In this document: piece after piece, positions 42,878 through 51,153 of the stretch
Layout: each line of letters starts with the position of its first letter
Position numbering within the stretch: the stretch's first letter is position 1
NCBI GenBank assembly: GCA_017547805.1
Contig: JAFYOR010000062.1
Span: 26,758 to 90,757, forward strand
DNA from: Clostridia bacterium
GTDB taxonomy: Bacteria > Bacillota > Clostridia > Christensenellales > Aristaeellaceae
Direction: 5' to 3'
Length of the DNA: 64,000 nucleotides
Program-made: the position numbers and the translations under genes
The notes under the pieces: model-generated
Seen by the model: the letters and a program-made list of their open reading frames with translations, nothing else
Databases searched by the model: none
Told to the model about the DNA's origin: nothing

Positions 42878-44032
42878 ATGATCAGAAAGCTGGCGCTGCT
42901 GATTGCAGCGATCCTGATGGCGGCTTCCTGCGCCTTTGCTCAGGAAGAACTGACCATGGACGAGGCGGTCGATCAGATTTTCAGGGGAACCAAGGCGGTC
43001 GGCGGCGCGTTTCTGGTGGCCAAGGAAGGGGAAGTTGTCTACGAGCGCTACTACGGCGTGCAGCAGCTGACGACCAAGGTGCCGGTTCATGCGGATACGT
43101 ATTTCCGCTGCGCATCGGTAACAAAGCTGGTCACGGGTATCGGCCTGATGAAGATGATGGACGAAGGCCTGCTTGCGCCCGATGAGGACATCAGCACATA
43201 TCTTGGCTACACCGTGCGCAATCCGCGCTATCCCGAGACGCCTATCACGCTGCGCATGCTCATGTCGCACACGGCTGGTTTGAACGAGAATTCCTCCTAC
43301 AGCGCGAAATCCAGCCTGCTCAGAGACATGATCGACGTGGAACGAAAGGCAAGAGCAAACTTCAAGAACGTCAAGCCCGGCACGCAGTATGCCTATTCCA
43401 ACTTCGGCGCGGGCATTACGGGCTCGATTGTGGAATCCGTCACGGGAATGGACGTGTCCAGCTACATGCGTCAGTTCCTGTTTGAGCCGCTGGGCATCGA
43501 TGCGGCATACCATGCCACGCAGATTGAAAACACGCAGGATCTGAGCGCGACGTACAATAAGAAGGGCAAGCTCTATGCTGCGCCGTCCTACATGCTCCGC
43601 CAGGAATACATTCAGGAGGCGCTGCCGGATAAGCATTACCGCGTGACCGTTGGCAGCCTGCTGATCCGCCCCAGAGACCTGATGAAGCTGGGCATTGCGC
43701 TGGGCGGCGACGGCACGGTGAACGGCGTTCGCGTGCTCAGCGAAGAGGCGATTGCCATGATGCGCGAGGAACAGCATTTTGAAACCACCGGCATCACACC
43801 GGATTCGCCGTATTCCTTCTTCACCATCCGGCAGGATACGCTGCTGGAGGGAAAGCGCGTGTACGGTCATCAGGGAACGGATGAAGGCGTGGTGTGCAAT
43901 CTTTACGTCGAGCCGGAAAGCCAGATGGTGATCGTGGTCATGTCCAATGGCTGCAACACGACGCGCGAAAACGGAATCATGCGCATGACGCGCAGGCTCA
44001 CCGCGCTGGCTGCGCAGGAGTTTTTTGAGTAA
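42878..44032 (+). CDS. Secreted beta-lactamase-family serine hydrolase
   Basis: 384 aa. Signal peptide (LALLIAAILMAASCAFA), then the class C/PBP4-like fold with SVTK (nucleophile Ser), YSN and HQGTD in the place of KTG. Such proteins are esterases or peptidases acting outside the membrane; beta-lactam hydrolysis is not implied. ATG 42878 follows GGAGGG. The deacylase gene follows closely. Confidence 0.88.
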   Translation: MIRKLALLIAAILMAASCAFAQEELTMDEAVDQIFRGTKAVGGAFLVAKEGEVVYERYYGVQQLTTKVPVHADTYFRCASVTKLVTGIGLMKMMDEGLLAPDEDISTYLGYTVRNPRYPETPITLRMLMSHTAGLNENSSYSAKSSLLRDMIDVERKARANFKNVKPGTQYAYSNFGAGITGSIVESVTGMDVSSYMRQFLFEPLGIDAAYHATQIENTQDLSATYNKKGKLYAAPSYMLRQEYIQEALPDKHYRVTVGSLLIRPRDLMKLGIALGGDGTVNGVRVLSEEAIAMMREEQHFETTGITPDSPYSFFTIRQDTLLEGKRVYGHQGTDEGVVCNLYVEPESQMVIVVMSNGCNTTRENGIMRMTRRLTALAAQEFFE

Positions 44033-44046
44033 CGGAGGAAGAGATC

Positions 44047-44517
44047 ATGTCGATTGAACGCGTAAAGGCATATTTTGCTTCGCAGGGAATGGCGCAGCGC
44101 GTACTGGAGTTTGAAACGTCCAGCGCGACGGTGGAGCTGGCGGCGCAGGCGGTGGGCTACGAACCCAGCCGGATCGCCAAATCGCTCACATTCAAGCTGG
44201 ATGACGGCGCGGTGATGATCGTCGCCGCAGGAGACGCGCGCGTGGACAACAAGAAGTATAAGGCTTGCTTTGCCCAGAAGGCGAAGATGCTCACGCCGGA
44301 GGAGGCGGTCGCGCTCGTGGGGCATGCCGTGGGCGGCGTCTGCCCGTTTGCGGTAAAGGAAGGGGTGCGGGTCTTTCTGGATGAATCGCTCAGGCGGTTT
44401 GAAACGGTGTATCCCGCCTGCGGCAGTGCGAACAGCGCGATCGAGCTGTCCATCGCGGAGCTTGAAACGCATTCCGGAAGCATCGGCTGGGTGGATGTGT
44501 GCAAAGACTGGGAATAA
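44047..44517 (+). CDS. YbaK/EbsC-family aminoacyl-tRNA deacylase
   Basis: 156 aa with the ProX/YbaK fold: RIAKSLTFKLDDG, KKYKACF, and GGVCPFA with the conserved core. It hydrolyses mischarged tRNA such as Cys- or Ala-tRNA(Pro). Ribosome site GGAGGAAG. Fourteen bases after the hydrolase gene, so likely cotranscribed. Confidence 0.9.
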   Translation: MSIERVKAYFASQGMAQRVLEFETSSATVELAAQAVGYEPSRIAKSLTFKLDDGAVMIVAAGDARVDNKKYKACFAQKAKMLTPEEAVALVGHAVGGVCPFAVKEGVRVFLDESLRRFETVYPACGSANSAIELSIAELETHSGSIGWVDVCKDWE

Positions 44518-44542
44518 AGAGATACACGCCAATACATCTTTT

Positions 44543-44613
44543 CATCGCGCGAAGCAAAAAAGGGGGTTGAGGATAATATCCTCAAGCGGGGTTTGGGGCG
44601 GCAGCCCTGACGT
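44543..44613 (-). repeat. Dispersed palindromic repeat family 1, inverted copy C
   Basis: Minus strand order: ACGTCAGGGCTGCCGCC, AAACCCCGC, TTGAGGATA/TATCCTCAA stem, CCCCC, TTGCTTCGCGCGATG. Same order as the copies at 25355 and 54027. Confidence 0.65.
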
Positions 44614-44632
44614 TTCCCCAAAATAAGAAACG

Positions 44633-44666
44633 AATGTCCGTGCAGAAACAGCACGGACGTTTTTTG
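44633..44666 (+). terminator. Terminator
   Basis: GTCCGTGC-AGAAACA-GCACGGAC followed by GTTTTTT, downstream of the deacylase and repeat. Confidence 0.85.
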
Positions 44667-44679
44667 TATGTGGGGAATA

Positions 44680-44759
44680 AAGTGGTGTACAGATGATAAA
44701 ATACGGAGATAATGGAGTGGAAATAGAATATAAATGGAAAATTATGGTATCGAGTGGAG
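44680..44759. promoter_or_regulatory. GTGG boxes beyond the yitT stop
   Basis: AAGTGGTG (44680), GAGTGGAA (44715) and GAGTGGAG (44752) recur in the non-coding gap before the minus-strand YitT stop. They resemble the MraZ operator motif but without 10-bp phasing. Confidence 0.3.
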
Positions 44760-44767
44760 CGTCTATG

Positions 44768-45382
44768 CTATTTTTTGCCTTTTCCTGCCCGCTGAATGAC
44801 GCCGACCAGACGCCCGGAGAGGATGACGGTCAGCAGCGAACAGGCGAGCATATGCAGCGGTAGATAGGTCGCAGAGAGGGCGAGCACCGTCAGGTCGCTG
44901 ATGAGATACACCTGCTCGATCTTCAGTCCCGTGAGCTTGGAAACGCTCATGGCCAGCGCATCGTCGCCGCCGGGCGCGCCGCCGGCGCGGACAGAAAGCC
45001 CCACGCCCACGCCGACAAACAGCGCGCCGATGAGCGCAGCCGCCAGCGGCATTTGCTCCAGCTGAGGCCAGAGGGGCTCAAAGCGTTCAAAGATCGCGTA
45101 GAATACGGAAAAGCCGCCGCCGGAAATGGCGGAATAGAAAAGAAAATCCCGTCCGAGCGTTGTAAAGCCGATCGCATAACACAGCACATTGAGGATCAGG
45201 CCGGAAATGGCAGGCGAAATGGAAAACCAGTGATACAGCAGCAGCGTCAGGCCGAGCACGCCGCCTTCCATGACGCCGGAAAACGCATGAACATTGTAAA
45301 GACCGAAGGCGAGAATCGCGCTGCCGATCAGTGAAAGCGCGAGCCTTCGCGGGGTGATCTCAATCCCGAGGCGTGAAAGCAT
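44768..45382 (-). CDS. YitT/YczE-family membrane protein
   Basis: 204 aa with about five membrane helices. YNVHAFSGVMEGGVLGLTL and GGAPGGDDALAMSVSKL are YitT-family segments. Function is not established in the family. ATG 45382 follows AAGGAT; a longer frame to 45424 passes the promoter. The intergenic region upstream carries GTGG boxes. Confidence 0.85.
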   Translation of the reverse strand: MLSRLGIEITPRRLALSLIGSAILAFGLYNVHAFSGVMEGGVLGLTLLLYHWFSISPAISGLILNVLCYAIGFTTLGRDFLFYSAISGGGFSVFYAIFERFEPLWPQLEQMPLAAALIGALFVGVGVGLSVRAGGAPGGDDALAMSVSKLTGLKIEQVYLISDLTVLALSATYLPLHMLACSLLTVILSGRLVGVIQRAGKGKK

Positions 45383-45705
45383 TGGGAGAACATCCTTTCT
45401 GTGCGAGGTGGTGGTGTATCCCATCGTAAATCACCGTATACACGATTGTCAAGGCATAAATGGAAGAGCGGTGCAGTCCTCATGACGAAATGACGGGAAA
45501 GTGGAGTGAAGTGGTGGCACATCAAATATGGCGCGATGATTTGGAAATGAAGTGGTGCGGAACAAACAGATTGAGCGTTATTCGTGATTCGAAGTGGAGG
45601 GAATTGCCCATTTACGGACTGTCGTTGAGATTTTGCGCCGTCTGTGATAAAATAGAAAAAACGGCGTCTCCATATGGAAATCAACGCACGAAAGGGTGTT
45701 AAAGG
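45383..45705. promoter_or_regulatory. Divergent intergenic region with four AAGTGG boxes
   Basis: Promoters: minus strand TTGACA (45447-45452), 18 bp, TACGAT (45423-45428) for the YitT gene, and plus strand TTGAGA (45625-45630), 17 bp, TAAAAT (45648-45653) for the peptidase. Between them AAGTGGAG (45499), AAGTGGTG (45509, exactly 10 bp later), AAGTGGTG (45550) and AAGTGGAG (45592). No other gene is present. Confidence 0.6.
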
Positions 45706-46959
45706 ATGAATGAATATACCGCGCGCCGCAGCGCATTGCTTGAAAAGATGGAAGCGGGCAGCATGCTGCTTCTTTACAGCGGCGAAACCGTACCCTGCAG
45801 CCTTGACGAGGGTTACGCATTTGAGGCGAACCGCAATTTCTTCTACCTGACTGGTCTTCGCCGGGAAAACATGGCGCTTGCGATGGTCAAAGCCGGCACG
45901 GAGGATCTCAAGGATCACATCGTGCTTTTCATCGAGGAAGCGGTGCCGAGCATGGAGCGCTGGACCGGCAAGCGCGTGACCAAGGAGGAAGCAATCGCAA
46001 TCACGGGTATTCAGGACGTTCGCTTCATCGATAGTCTGGATGGCTTTATTGGCCGCTGCATCAACCGCGAAGTGGTGGAGACGCTGTACATGGAATGCTA
46101 TCGCGATGCGAAGAGCGACGTGGACAGCTACAACATGCGCAAGGCCAAGGAAATGATGGCGGCGTATCCGACGCTGGCGCTGAAAAACGCATTCCCTGTG
46201 ATCGCGGGCATGCGCATGGTCAAGGATGAAAGCGAGATTGCCCTCATGCAGAAGGCGGTCGATCTGACCGGCGAGGCGCTTACCCGCGTGCTCAAGACGC
46301 TGAAACCCGGCATGATGGAGTATCAGGCGCAGGCGGAGTTTGAATATGCCATCCGCATGGGCGGCGCGGACGGCACGGCGTTTGCGACCATTGCGGGCAG
46401 CGGCATCAACGGCTGCATGCTCCACTACGGCACCAACCATTGTGAAATGAAGGACGGCAGCCTGCTGCTGCTGGATCTGGGCGCCAAATACAAGGGATAC
46501 TGCGCGGATATCACGCGCACGTATCCGGTCGGCGGAAAGTACACCGAGCGCCAGAAGCAGATTTACGACATTGTGCTTGCCGCGAACCGCGCGGTCAAGG
46601 AAGCGGCGAAGCCCGGCATGACGACGGCGGAACTTAACGATATCTGCAAAAAGAAGCTCGCGGAGGGCTTGATTGCCATCGGCAAGATCACCTCGGAAGA
46701 GGAGATCGGCACGTATTACATGCACGGCGTCGCCCATCATCTGGGCATTGACACGCACGACGCGGTGGATCCGCATACAGGAAAGCTTGCGCCGGGCATG
46801 GTCATCACCAACGAGCCGGGACTGTATATCGACGAGGAAGAAATCGGCATCCGCATCGAGGACGATCTGCTGATCACGGAGGATGGCTGCATCGAGCTTT
46901 CCGCGCACATCGCCCGCACGACGCAGGAGATCGAAGCGATCATGGCTGGAATAGCCTGA
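45706..46959 (+). CDS. Xaa-Pro aminopeptidase (PepP-like, M24)
   Basis: 417 aa. N-terminal creatinase-like domain followed by the pita-bread M24 catalytic domain with the dinuclear-metal ligands in LLDLGAKYKGYCADITRT, HGVAHHLGID, ITNEPGLYI and EDDLLITEDG. Removes N-terminal residues before proline. Ribosome site AAAGG before the ATG at 45706. ispE follows 12 bases downstream, so the two are probably cotranscribed. Confidence 0.92.
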   Translation: MNEYTARRSALLEKMEAGSMLLLYSGETVPCSLDEGYAFEANRNFFYLTGLRRENMALAMVKAGTEDLKDHIVLFIEEAVPSMERWTGKRVTKEEAIAITGIQDVRFIDSLDGFIGRCINREVVETLYMECYRDAKSDVDSYNMRKAKEMMAAYPTLALKNAFPVIAGMRMVKDESEIALMQKAVDLTGEALTRVLKTLKPGMMEYQAQAEFEYAIRMGGADGTAFATIAGSGINGCMLHYGTNHCEMKDGSLLLLDLGAKYKGYCADITRTYPVGGKYTERQKQIYDIVLAANRAVKEAAKPGMTTAELNDICKKKLAEGLIAIGKITSEEEIGTYYMHGVAHHLGIDTHDAVDPHTGKLAPGMVITNEPGLYIDEEEIGIRIEDDLLITEDGCIELSAHIARTTQEIEAIMAGIA

Positions 46960-46973
46960 CACGGAGGAAGCAC

Positions 46974-47861
46974 ATGAAGCTGAATATTCAGGCGCGCGCC
47001 AAGATCAACTGGACGCTTGACGTGGTGGGCGTGCTGCCCAATGGCTATCATGATCTGGATATGCTCATGCAGTCGGTGACGCTGTGCGATGAGATGACGA
47101 TTGAGGATGCGGAAACCTGCACGCTCAGCGTGTCTGCACAGGACGGCACGCTTGTCCCTGCGGACGGAACCAACCTTGTCCTGCGCGCGGCGGCGGCGCT
47201 GCAGAGGGAAACCGGCTGCACGCGCGGGGCGAAGATGACGCTGAAAAAGTATATCCCGGTTGCAGCCGGCATGGGCGGCGGCAGCAGCGACGCGGCGGCG
47301 GCGCTTGTGGGACTGAATCATCTGTGGGGATTGAAGCTTTCGATGGATGATCTGGAACGCATCGGCCTTGGCATCGGCGCGGACGTTCCCTTCTGCATCC
47401 GCGGCGGACTGCAGCGGGCGCAGGGCGTGGGCGAACGGCTGACGCCGATTGCGCTGCATCATGACCTGCATCTCGTCGCGTTCCAGCCGTGTCTGGGGCT
47501 TTCCACCAAGGAGGTATTCACCGCCCTTCATGAGGACGGTATTCTGGACAGCGATCGACCGGATAACGAGGCGGCGCAATCTGCGCTGATCGCGGGCGAT
47601 GCGGCGGCGCTGGGCAGGGCGATGGGCAATGTGCTGGAGCCCGTTTCCCGGCGCATGCGTCCGCAGTTGGATGAGGCGATCCGCGCGATTGAAGCTTCCG
47701 GCGCGTGCGGCGCGCGCATGACGGGCAGCGGCTCTGCTGTCTTCGGCGTATACAGCGATGCAAAGGCGTGCGAGCGGGCGGCTGCGGAGCTGGCCAAGCG
47801 TTATCCGACCTGCCGGATGATCACCACGGCGCCGTGCGGTGTCGTCATTGAGGAAGTATAA
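46974..47861 (+). CDS. ispE: 4-diphosphocytidyl-2-C-methyl-D-erythritol kinase
   Basis: GHMP kinase of the MEP isoprenoid pathway, phosphorylating CDP-methylerythritol. 295 aa with IQARAKINWTLDV, the GHMP ATP loop PVAAGMGGGSSDAAAA (about 98-113) and the C-terminal ARMTGSGSAVFGVY. GGAGG precedes the ATG. In the isoprenoid route it supplies precursors of undecaprenyl phosphate. Confidence 0.94.
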   Translation: MKLNIQARAKINWTLDVVGVLPNGYHDLDMLMQSVTLCDEMTIEDAETCTLSVSAQDGTLVPADGTNLVLRAAAALQRETGCTRGAKMTLKKYIPVAAGMGGGSSDAAAALVGLNHLWGLKLSMDDLERIGLGIGADVPFCIRGGLQRAQGVGERLTPIALHHDLHLVAFQPCLGLSTKEVFTALHEDGILDSDRPDNEAAQSALIAGDAAALGRAMGNVLEPVSRRMRPQLDEAIRAIEASGACGARMTGSGSAVFGVYSDAKACERAAAELAKRYPTCRMITTAPCGVVIEEV

Positions 47862-47874
47862 TCTGTCAAAAAAC

Positions 47875-47932
47875 GGGCGATCCTTGTTTCATCAACGAAT
47901 TGGAGGGTGAAACATGGATCGCTTTTTTTGTC
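47875..47932 (+). terminator. ispE terminator overlapping the start of a small ORF
   Basis: GCGATCC-T-TGTTTCA (about 47877-47892) pairs with TGAAACA-T-GGATCGC (about 47908-47924), then TTTTTTT. The loop contains GGAGG, the ribosome site of the next ORF, and its ATG (47914) lies in the 3' arm. Confidence 0.75.
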
Positions 47933-48225
47933 GCATAGAGAATTGTGTGAAAAACGCCCGCGTGCGCCATGCTGCATATCATGCGGACCCGGGCGGAAGT
48001 GGGGGCGCGCACTGCGCGCTTTTTTGTGTGGTGCTGATCGGCGCAATGCTGCTCTTCGGCGCTGCTGTTGTGAAAGCGCCGGCGGTTGAACCTGCCCAGC
48101 CTGTCTTTTTCAGCCTGCTCTTTCCGCAGCTGCTTCCGCAATACGAGCCGGAGGAGACGGACAGCGAAGGCTGCTGCCCTTGGCCGGCGGCTGAGCGGGC
48201 GTGCTGGAAGGCGGTGTTCCTGTGA
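47914..48225 (+). CDS. Small single-pass membrane protein upstream of sleB
   Basis: 103 aa. A basic N-terminus, a helix (CALFCVVLIGAMLLFGAAVV) and a Pro/Glu- and Cys-containing tail (SEGCCPWPAAERACW). GGAGG lies seven bases before ATG 47914. The stop overlaps the GTG start of sleB (GTGA), which supports translation and coupling. No family is recognised. Its start lies within a terminator-type hairpin, so expression may be conditional. Confidence 0.6.
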   Translation: MDRFFCRIENCVKNARVRHAAYHADPGGSGGAHCALFCVVLIGAMLLFGAAVVKAPAVEPAQPVFFSLLFPQLLPQYEPEETDSEGCCPWPAAERACWKAVFL

Positions 48226-48893
48226 AGGGAAGACGGATGGCTGCGGGGATGCTGGCGCTGCTGCTGATGCTGCTTGGCGGCATGCGGCAGGCGCAGGCGG
48301 CGGTGTATTGGGGCATGCGGGGCACGCAGGTGCAGCAGGTGCAGCGCAAGCTCAAGCAGTGGGGATACTATGACGGCGATGTGGACGGGGTGTTCGGGCA
48401 GGGAACGTACGATGCGGTGGTGCTCTTCCAGCGCAGGAACGGCCTGACTGCCGACGGCGTCGCTGGAGAAAAGACGCTGGCAGCGATGGGCATTGCAGGA
48501 AACGGCGCGGCGGCGGCATCTGCAGGCGTGTCTGCCAGCTATCAGGGGGATGTGGAGCTACTGGCGCGGCTGATTCACGGAGAAGCGCGCGGAGAGCCGT
48601 ATGTCGGCATGGTTGCCGTGGGCGCGGTGGTGATGAATCGCGTGCGCTCCAGCCGCTTTCCCAATACGATCGCCGGGGTGATCTATCAAAGCGGCGCGTT
48701 TGACGCGGTGAAGGATGGCCAGATCAACCTCACGCCGAGCGAGCAGAGCCGCCGGGCGGCGCGCGATGCGCTCAATGGATGGGATCCGACGAACGGCTGT
48801 CTGTATTACTATAATCCCAATACGGCGACATCGCCATGGATCTGGACGCGAGAGGTGCGGCTGAATATCGGCGATCACAGCTTTGCCGTGTGA
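48222..48893 (+). CDS. sleB: Spore cortex-lytic enzyme SleB
   Basis: 223 aa. Signal peptide (AGMLALLLMLLGGMRQAQA), one peptidoglycan-binding domain (VQQVQRKLKQWGYYDGDVDG), a linker, then the SleB/hydrolase-2 catalytic domain opening LLARLIHGEARGEPYVGMVAVGAVV with the catalytic Glu and ending in a Gly/Asn-rich section. Lytic transglycosylase that degrades cortex at germination. GTG 48222 overlaps the upstream stop; ATG 48237 is possible. ypeB follows. Confidence 0.93.
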   Translation: MKGRRMAAGMLALLLMLLGGMRQAQAAVYWGMRGTQVQQVQRKLKQWGYYDGDVDGVFGQGTYDAVVLFQRRNGLTADGVAGEKTLAAMGIAGNGAAAASAGVSASYQGDVELLARLIHGEARGEPYVGMVAVGAVVMNRVRSSRFPNTIAGVIYQSGAFDAVKDGQINLTPSEQSRRAARDALNGWDPTNGCLYYYNPNTATSPWIWTREVRLNIGDHSFAV

Positions 48894-48909
48894 CAGGCGG
48901 AGGAGAAGT

Positions 48910-50190
48910 ATGAAAAAGACAGACCGTTTCAGCGCGGCGGGCGTGGCAGCGGCAATCATCCTTGGTGCGTCGCTGATCGGCAACGCGGTGTTCTATGCGC
49001 GCAGCACCGTGCTTGAGCGCGAACTGCAGATGCAGCGCCAGCGCGAGATCACGGATATCGCCGATGCGATGAGCGATATCGAGATCAACCTGCAAAAGCT
49101 GCTCATCGCCTGCGGCGCGGCGCAGAGCGTGGAGCTTCTCTCCCGGACGGCGCTGCTGGCGCAGCAGGTGGAAAACGGGTTGTCCCGCCTGCCGCTTGAA
49201 ATCAACACAGCGGCCAACGCGATGAAATTCACCGGGCAGATGGGGGACTATGCGATCGCGCTGGCGGCGCAGGTTTCCGGCGGCAGCATGCTCTCCGGCG
49301 ATGATGAGCAGCGGCTTAGGCAGCTGCTTGAAGCTTGCCGCTCGCTCAATGAGTATCTCGCCAGCAACGGCAGAATGATCTACAGCGCGGACGTGCGCAT
49401 GCAGGATGTGCTGCCGGGCGAAGCGCAGGAAACAGTTTATCCGACGCTGATTTATGACGGACCGTTTTCTGATGGGAAGGGCGGCACGCCCAAAGGGCTG
49501 ACGGGGGAACGGATTACGCGCGAGGAAGCCCGGCAGATCGCCGCCCGCGCGGCAGGAACAACCGCGGACAGGACGCAGGATGCATGGGACAGCGGCGGCG
49601 CGTTTGAAGCATTTGGCTTTACTGCACAGACGCCGCAGGGGAACATCAACGTGCAGATCACCGGTCAGGGCGGGCATGTGCTGTGGATGATGCCGGAAAA
49701 GGCGGAGTTCAGCGCAAAGAAAGACCGGGAAACCTGCCTTGACGCGGCGAAGATCTGGCTGGCGGACGTCGGCTTTGGCCAGATGGAGCCGTGCTTCGTT
49801 CAGGAATACGATGGGATGATCGTCGCAAACTTTGCTTCGCTTCAGGATGGCGTACTCATCTACCCCGATCAGGTGAAGGTGCAGGTGAGCATGGAGAGCG
49901 GCACGGTTGTCGGCGCGGAATGCTCGCAGTACCTGACGAATCATGCCGAACGCAAGGATCTCGTGCCCAAGGTTGAACGCGAGACGGCGCGGGAGATGGT
50001 TTCCGACAGACTGGAAATTCTCTCGGAGCGGTTGTGCCTGATTCCGGGGCATGAGCGCGAACAGCTCTGCTGGGGATTTGAGGGCGCGTATCAGGATGCG
50101 GTGTATTGGGTCTTTGTCGATGCAAGGACGGGGAAAACGGCGGATCTTCTGCGCGTGATCGATACGCCGCAGGGCGAAACCGCCCTCTGA
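48910..50190 (+). CDS. ypeB: Germination protein YpeB
   Basis: 426 aa. N-terminal membrane helix (GVAAAIILGASLIGNAVFYA) and three PepSY-like repeats in the C-terminal half (motifs GITREEARQIAARAA-like, NINVQITGQGGHVLWM, and GLVVANFASLQDG-like). It holds SleB inactive and stable in the dormant spore and is proteolysed at germination. ATG 48910 follows GGAGGAG, 17 bases after sleB. Together with sleB this is the standard germination pair. Confidence 0.93.
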   Translation: MKKTDRFSAAGVAAAIILGASLIGNAVFYARSTVLERELQMQRQREITDIADAMSDIEINLQKLLIACGAAQSVELLSRTALLAQQVENGLSRLPLEINTAANAMKFTGQMGDYAIALAAQVSGGSMLSGDDEQRLRQLLEACRSLNEYLASNGRMIYSADVRMQDVLPGEAQETVYPTLIYDGPFSDGKGGTPKGLTGERITREEARQIAARAAGTTADRTQDAWDSGGAFEAFGFTAQTPQGNINVQITGQGGHVLWMMPEKAEFSAKKDRETCLDAAKIWLADVGFGQMEPCFVQEYDGMIVANFASLQDGVLIYPDQVKVQVSMESGTVVGAECSQYLTNHAERKDLVPKVERETAREMVSDRLEILSERLCLIPGHEREQLCWGFEGAYQDAVYWVFVDARTGKTADLLRVIDTPQGETAL

Positions 50191-50211
50191 GCGGGAGGAT
50201 GAAACAGAAAA

Positions 50212-50250
50212 GGGGACTGCGAAGCGTTTGCTTCACAGTCCCTCTTTGGC
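50212..50250. terminator. Terminator shared by ypeB and the Cys-rich gene
   Basis: GGGACTGCGAAGC pairs with GCTTCACAGTCCC around a TTTG loop, then CTCTTT. Confidence 0.8.
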
Positions 50251-50261
50251 GTGAATGGATG

Positions 50262-50828
50262 TCACCAGGCCGCGCAGGCACAGCGGCGGCAGTGGAAAAG
50301 GCTGCGGCGGCTGACAATCGTGACGACCGTCGGCGCGGCGCCGGCGCTTACGGTGACAAGCTGACCGCAGGCAGGACCGGTGATGGTGGAGATATAGTCG
50401 CCGCAGCAGCTGTTCAGCGGCTCGATGCGGTATTGTCCCGGCTCAAGGCCGCTGATGACCAGCGGCTCGTCAAGCTCAACACAGCTGCCGGCGCGCAGGG
50501 AGAAAACCTCGCCGCAGGGATAGCTCGGGCCGGTGATGCGAAGCTGGAAGCTGCGCGGCGTGCAGCTCTGCTGCCCGCCCGCTTCAAGGGCAATCTGATG
50601 GATAACCAGCGTGGCGCCGTTCTGCGCACCGGCGCAGGAGTAATACGCCTGATTGCAGCAGATGGGATGCATCCACTGGCTGTAAGGACAGCTGTTCTGC
50701 GCGCCGTTGCGGCAGCGGTTCATCCAGCTGCCGCAGGAAGCGCACCAGCCGCCGCAGCTGTTCGCGCTGCAGGAAGAGGAAGCGCAGCCACACGCATGGC
50801 TGACGCAGGAATTTGAGCAATTCGACAT
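50262..50828 (-). CDS. Cysteine-rich protein of unknown function
   Basis: 188 aa containing 22 cysteines, many as CxxC, CC or CxC (NCSNSC, CCNQAYYSC, NSCCGDY). The N-terminal half is Ser/Asn/Cys-rich; the C-terminal half resembles a beta domain (ISGLEPGQYRI, TVSAGAAPTVVTIVSRR). No signal peptide. ATG 50828 follows GGAGG by eight bases; an in-frame GTG at 50837 has no better site. A spore-surface or metal-binding role fits composition and the germination genes nearby, but neither is shown. Confidence 0.7.
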   Translation of the reverse strand: MSNCSNSCVSHACGCASSSCSANSCGGWCASCGSWMNRCRNGAQNSCPYSQWMHPICCNQAYYSCAGAQNGATLVIHQIALEAGGQQSCTPRSFQLRITGPSYPCGEVFSLRAGSCVELDEPLVISGLEPGQYRIEPLNSCCGDYISTITGPACGQLVTVSAGAAPTVVTIVSRRSLFHCRRCACAAW

Positions 50829-51081
50829 AAATGGCACCTCCGAAGATGGAACGCCGCGGCGCTTGAGAATGCGCCGGACGATGGCGTTGATGTGGAAGAC
50901 GGGCAGCGCCCGCCTGAAATGCCGCGCAGTAAGGATTTCTGCACAAGTGATTTTCAGAGAATTCAGCTGCAGAAACGGGTTTATGCCGCCGCGAAGCGGC
51001 TGCGGGCACAGCCCGCTGGAGTGAGGCTCCGGTATACCCTATGCCCCGGGTCGGTGGGGCGTGATAAGCGGGAAAAAGAAT
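50829..51081. other. Gene-free stretch with small hairpins
   Basis: Between the Cys-rich gene and the flippase promoter no gene is supported. It holds CCGC/GCGG, GCGGGC-ACA-GCCCGC and GGAG-TGAG-GCTCC hairpins (50985-51035), similar in style to the dispersed palindromic family. No clear promoter for the Cys-rich gene was found. Confidence 0.5.
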
Positions 51082-51110
51082 TGCAAATCATGTATGCTAG
51101 CGGTATAATG
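51082..51110 (+). promoter_or_regulatory. Promoter of the flippase gene
   Basis: TTGCAA (51082-51087), 17 bp, consensus TATAAT (51105-51110). Confidence 0.75.
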
Positions 51111-51153
51111 AAAGGGTATAATTTTGGAAATATGTACGCGGAAAGGGATGCCT

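Noticed and set aside
42878-44032. Antibiotic-hydrolysing beta-lactamase
   Set aside because: Only the fold and SxxK/YxN motifs are shared; HxG replaces KTG, as in esterases and peptidases of the family.
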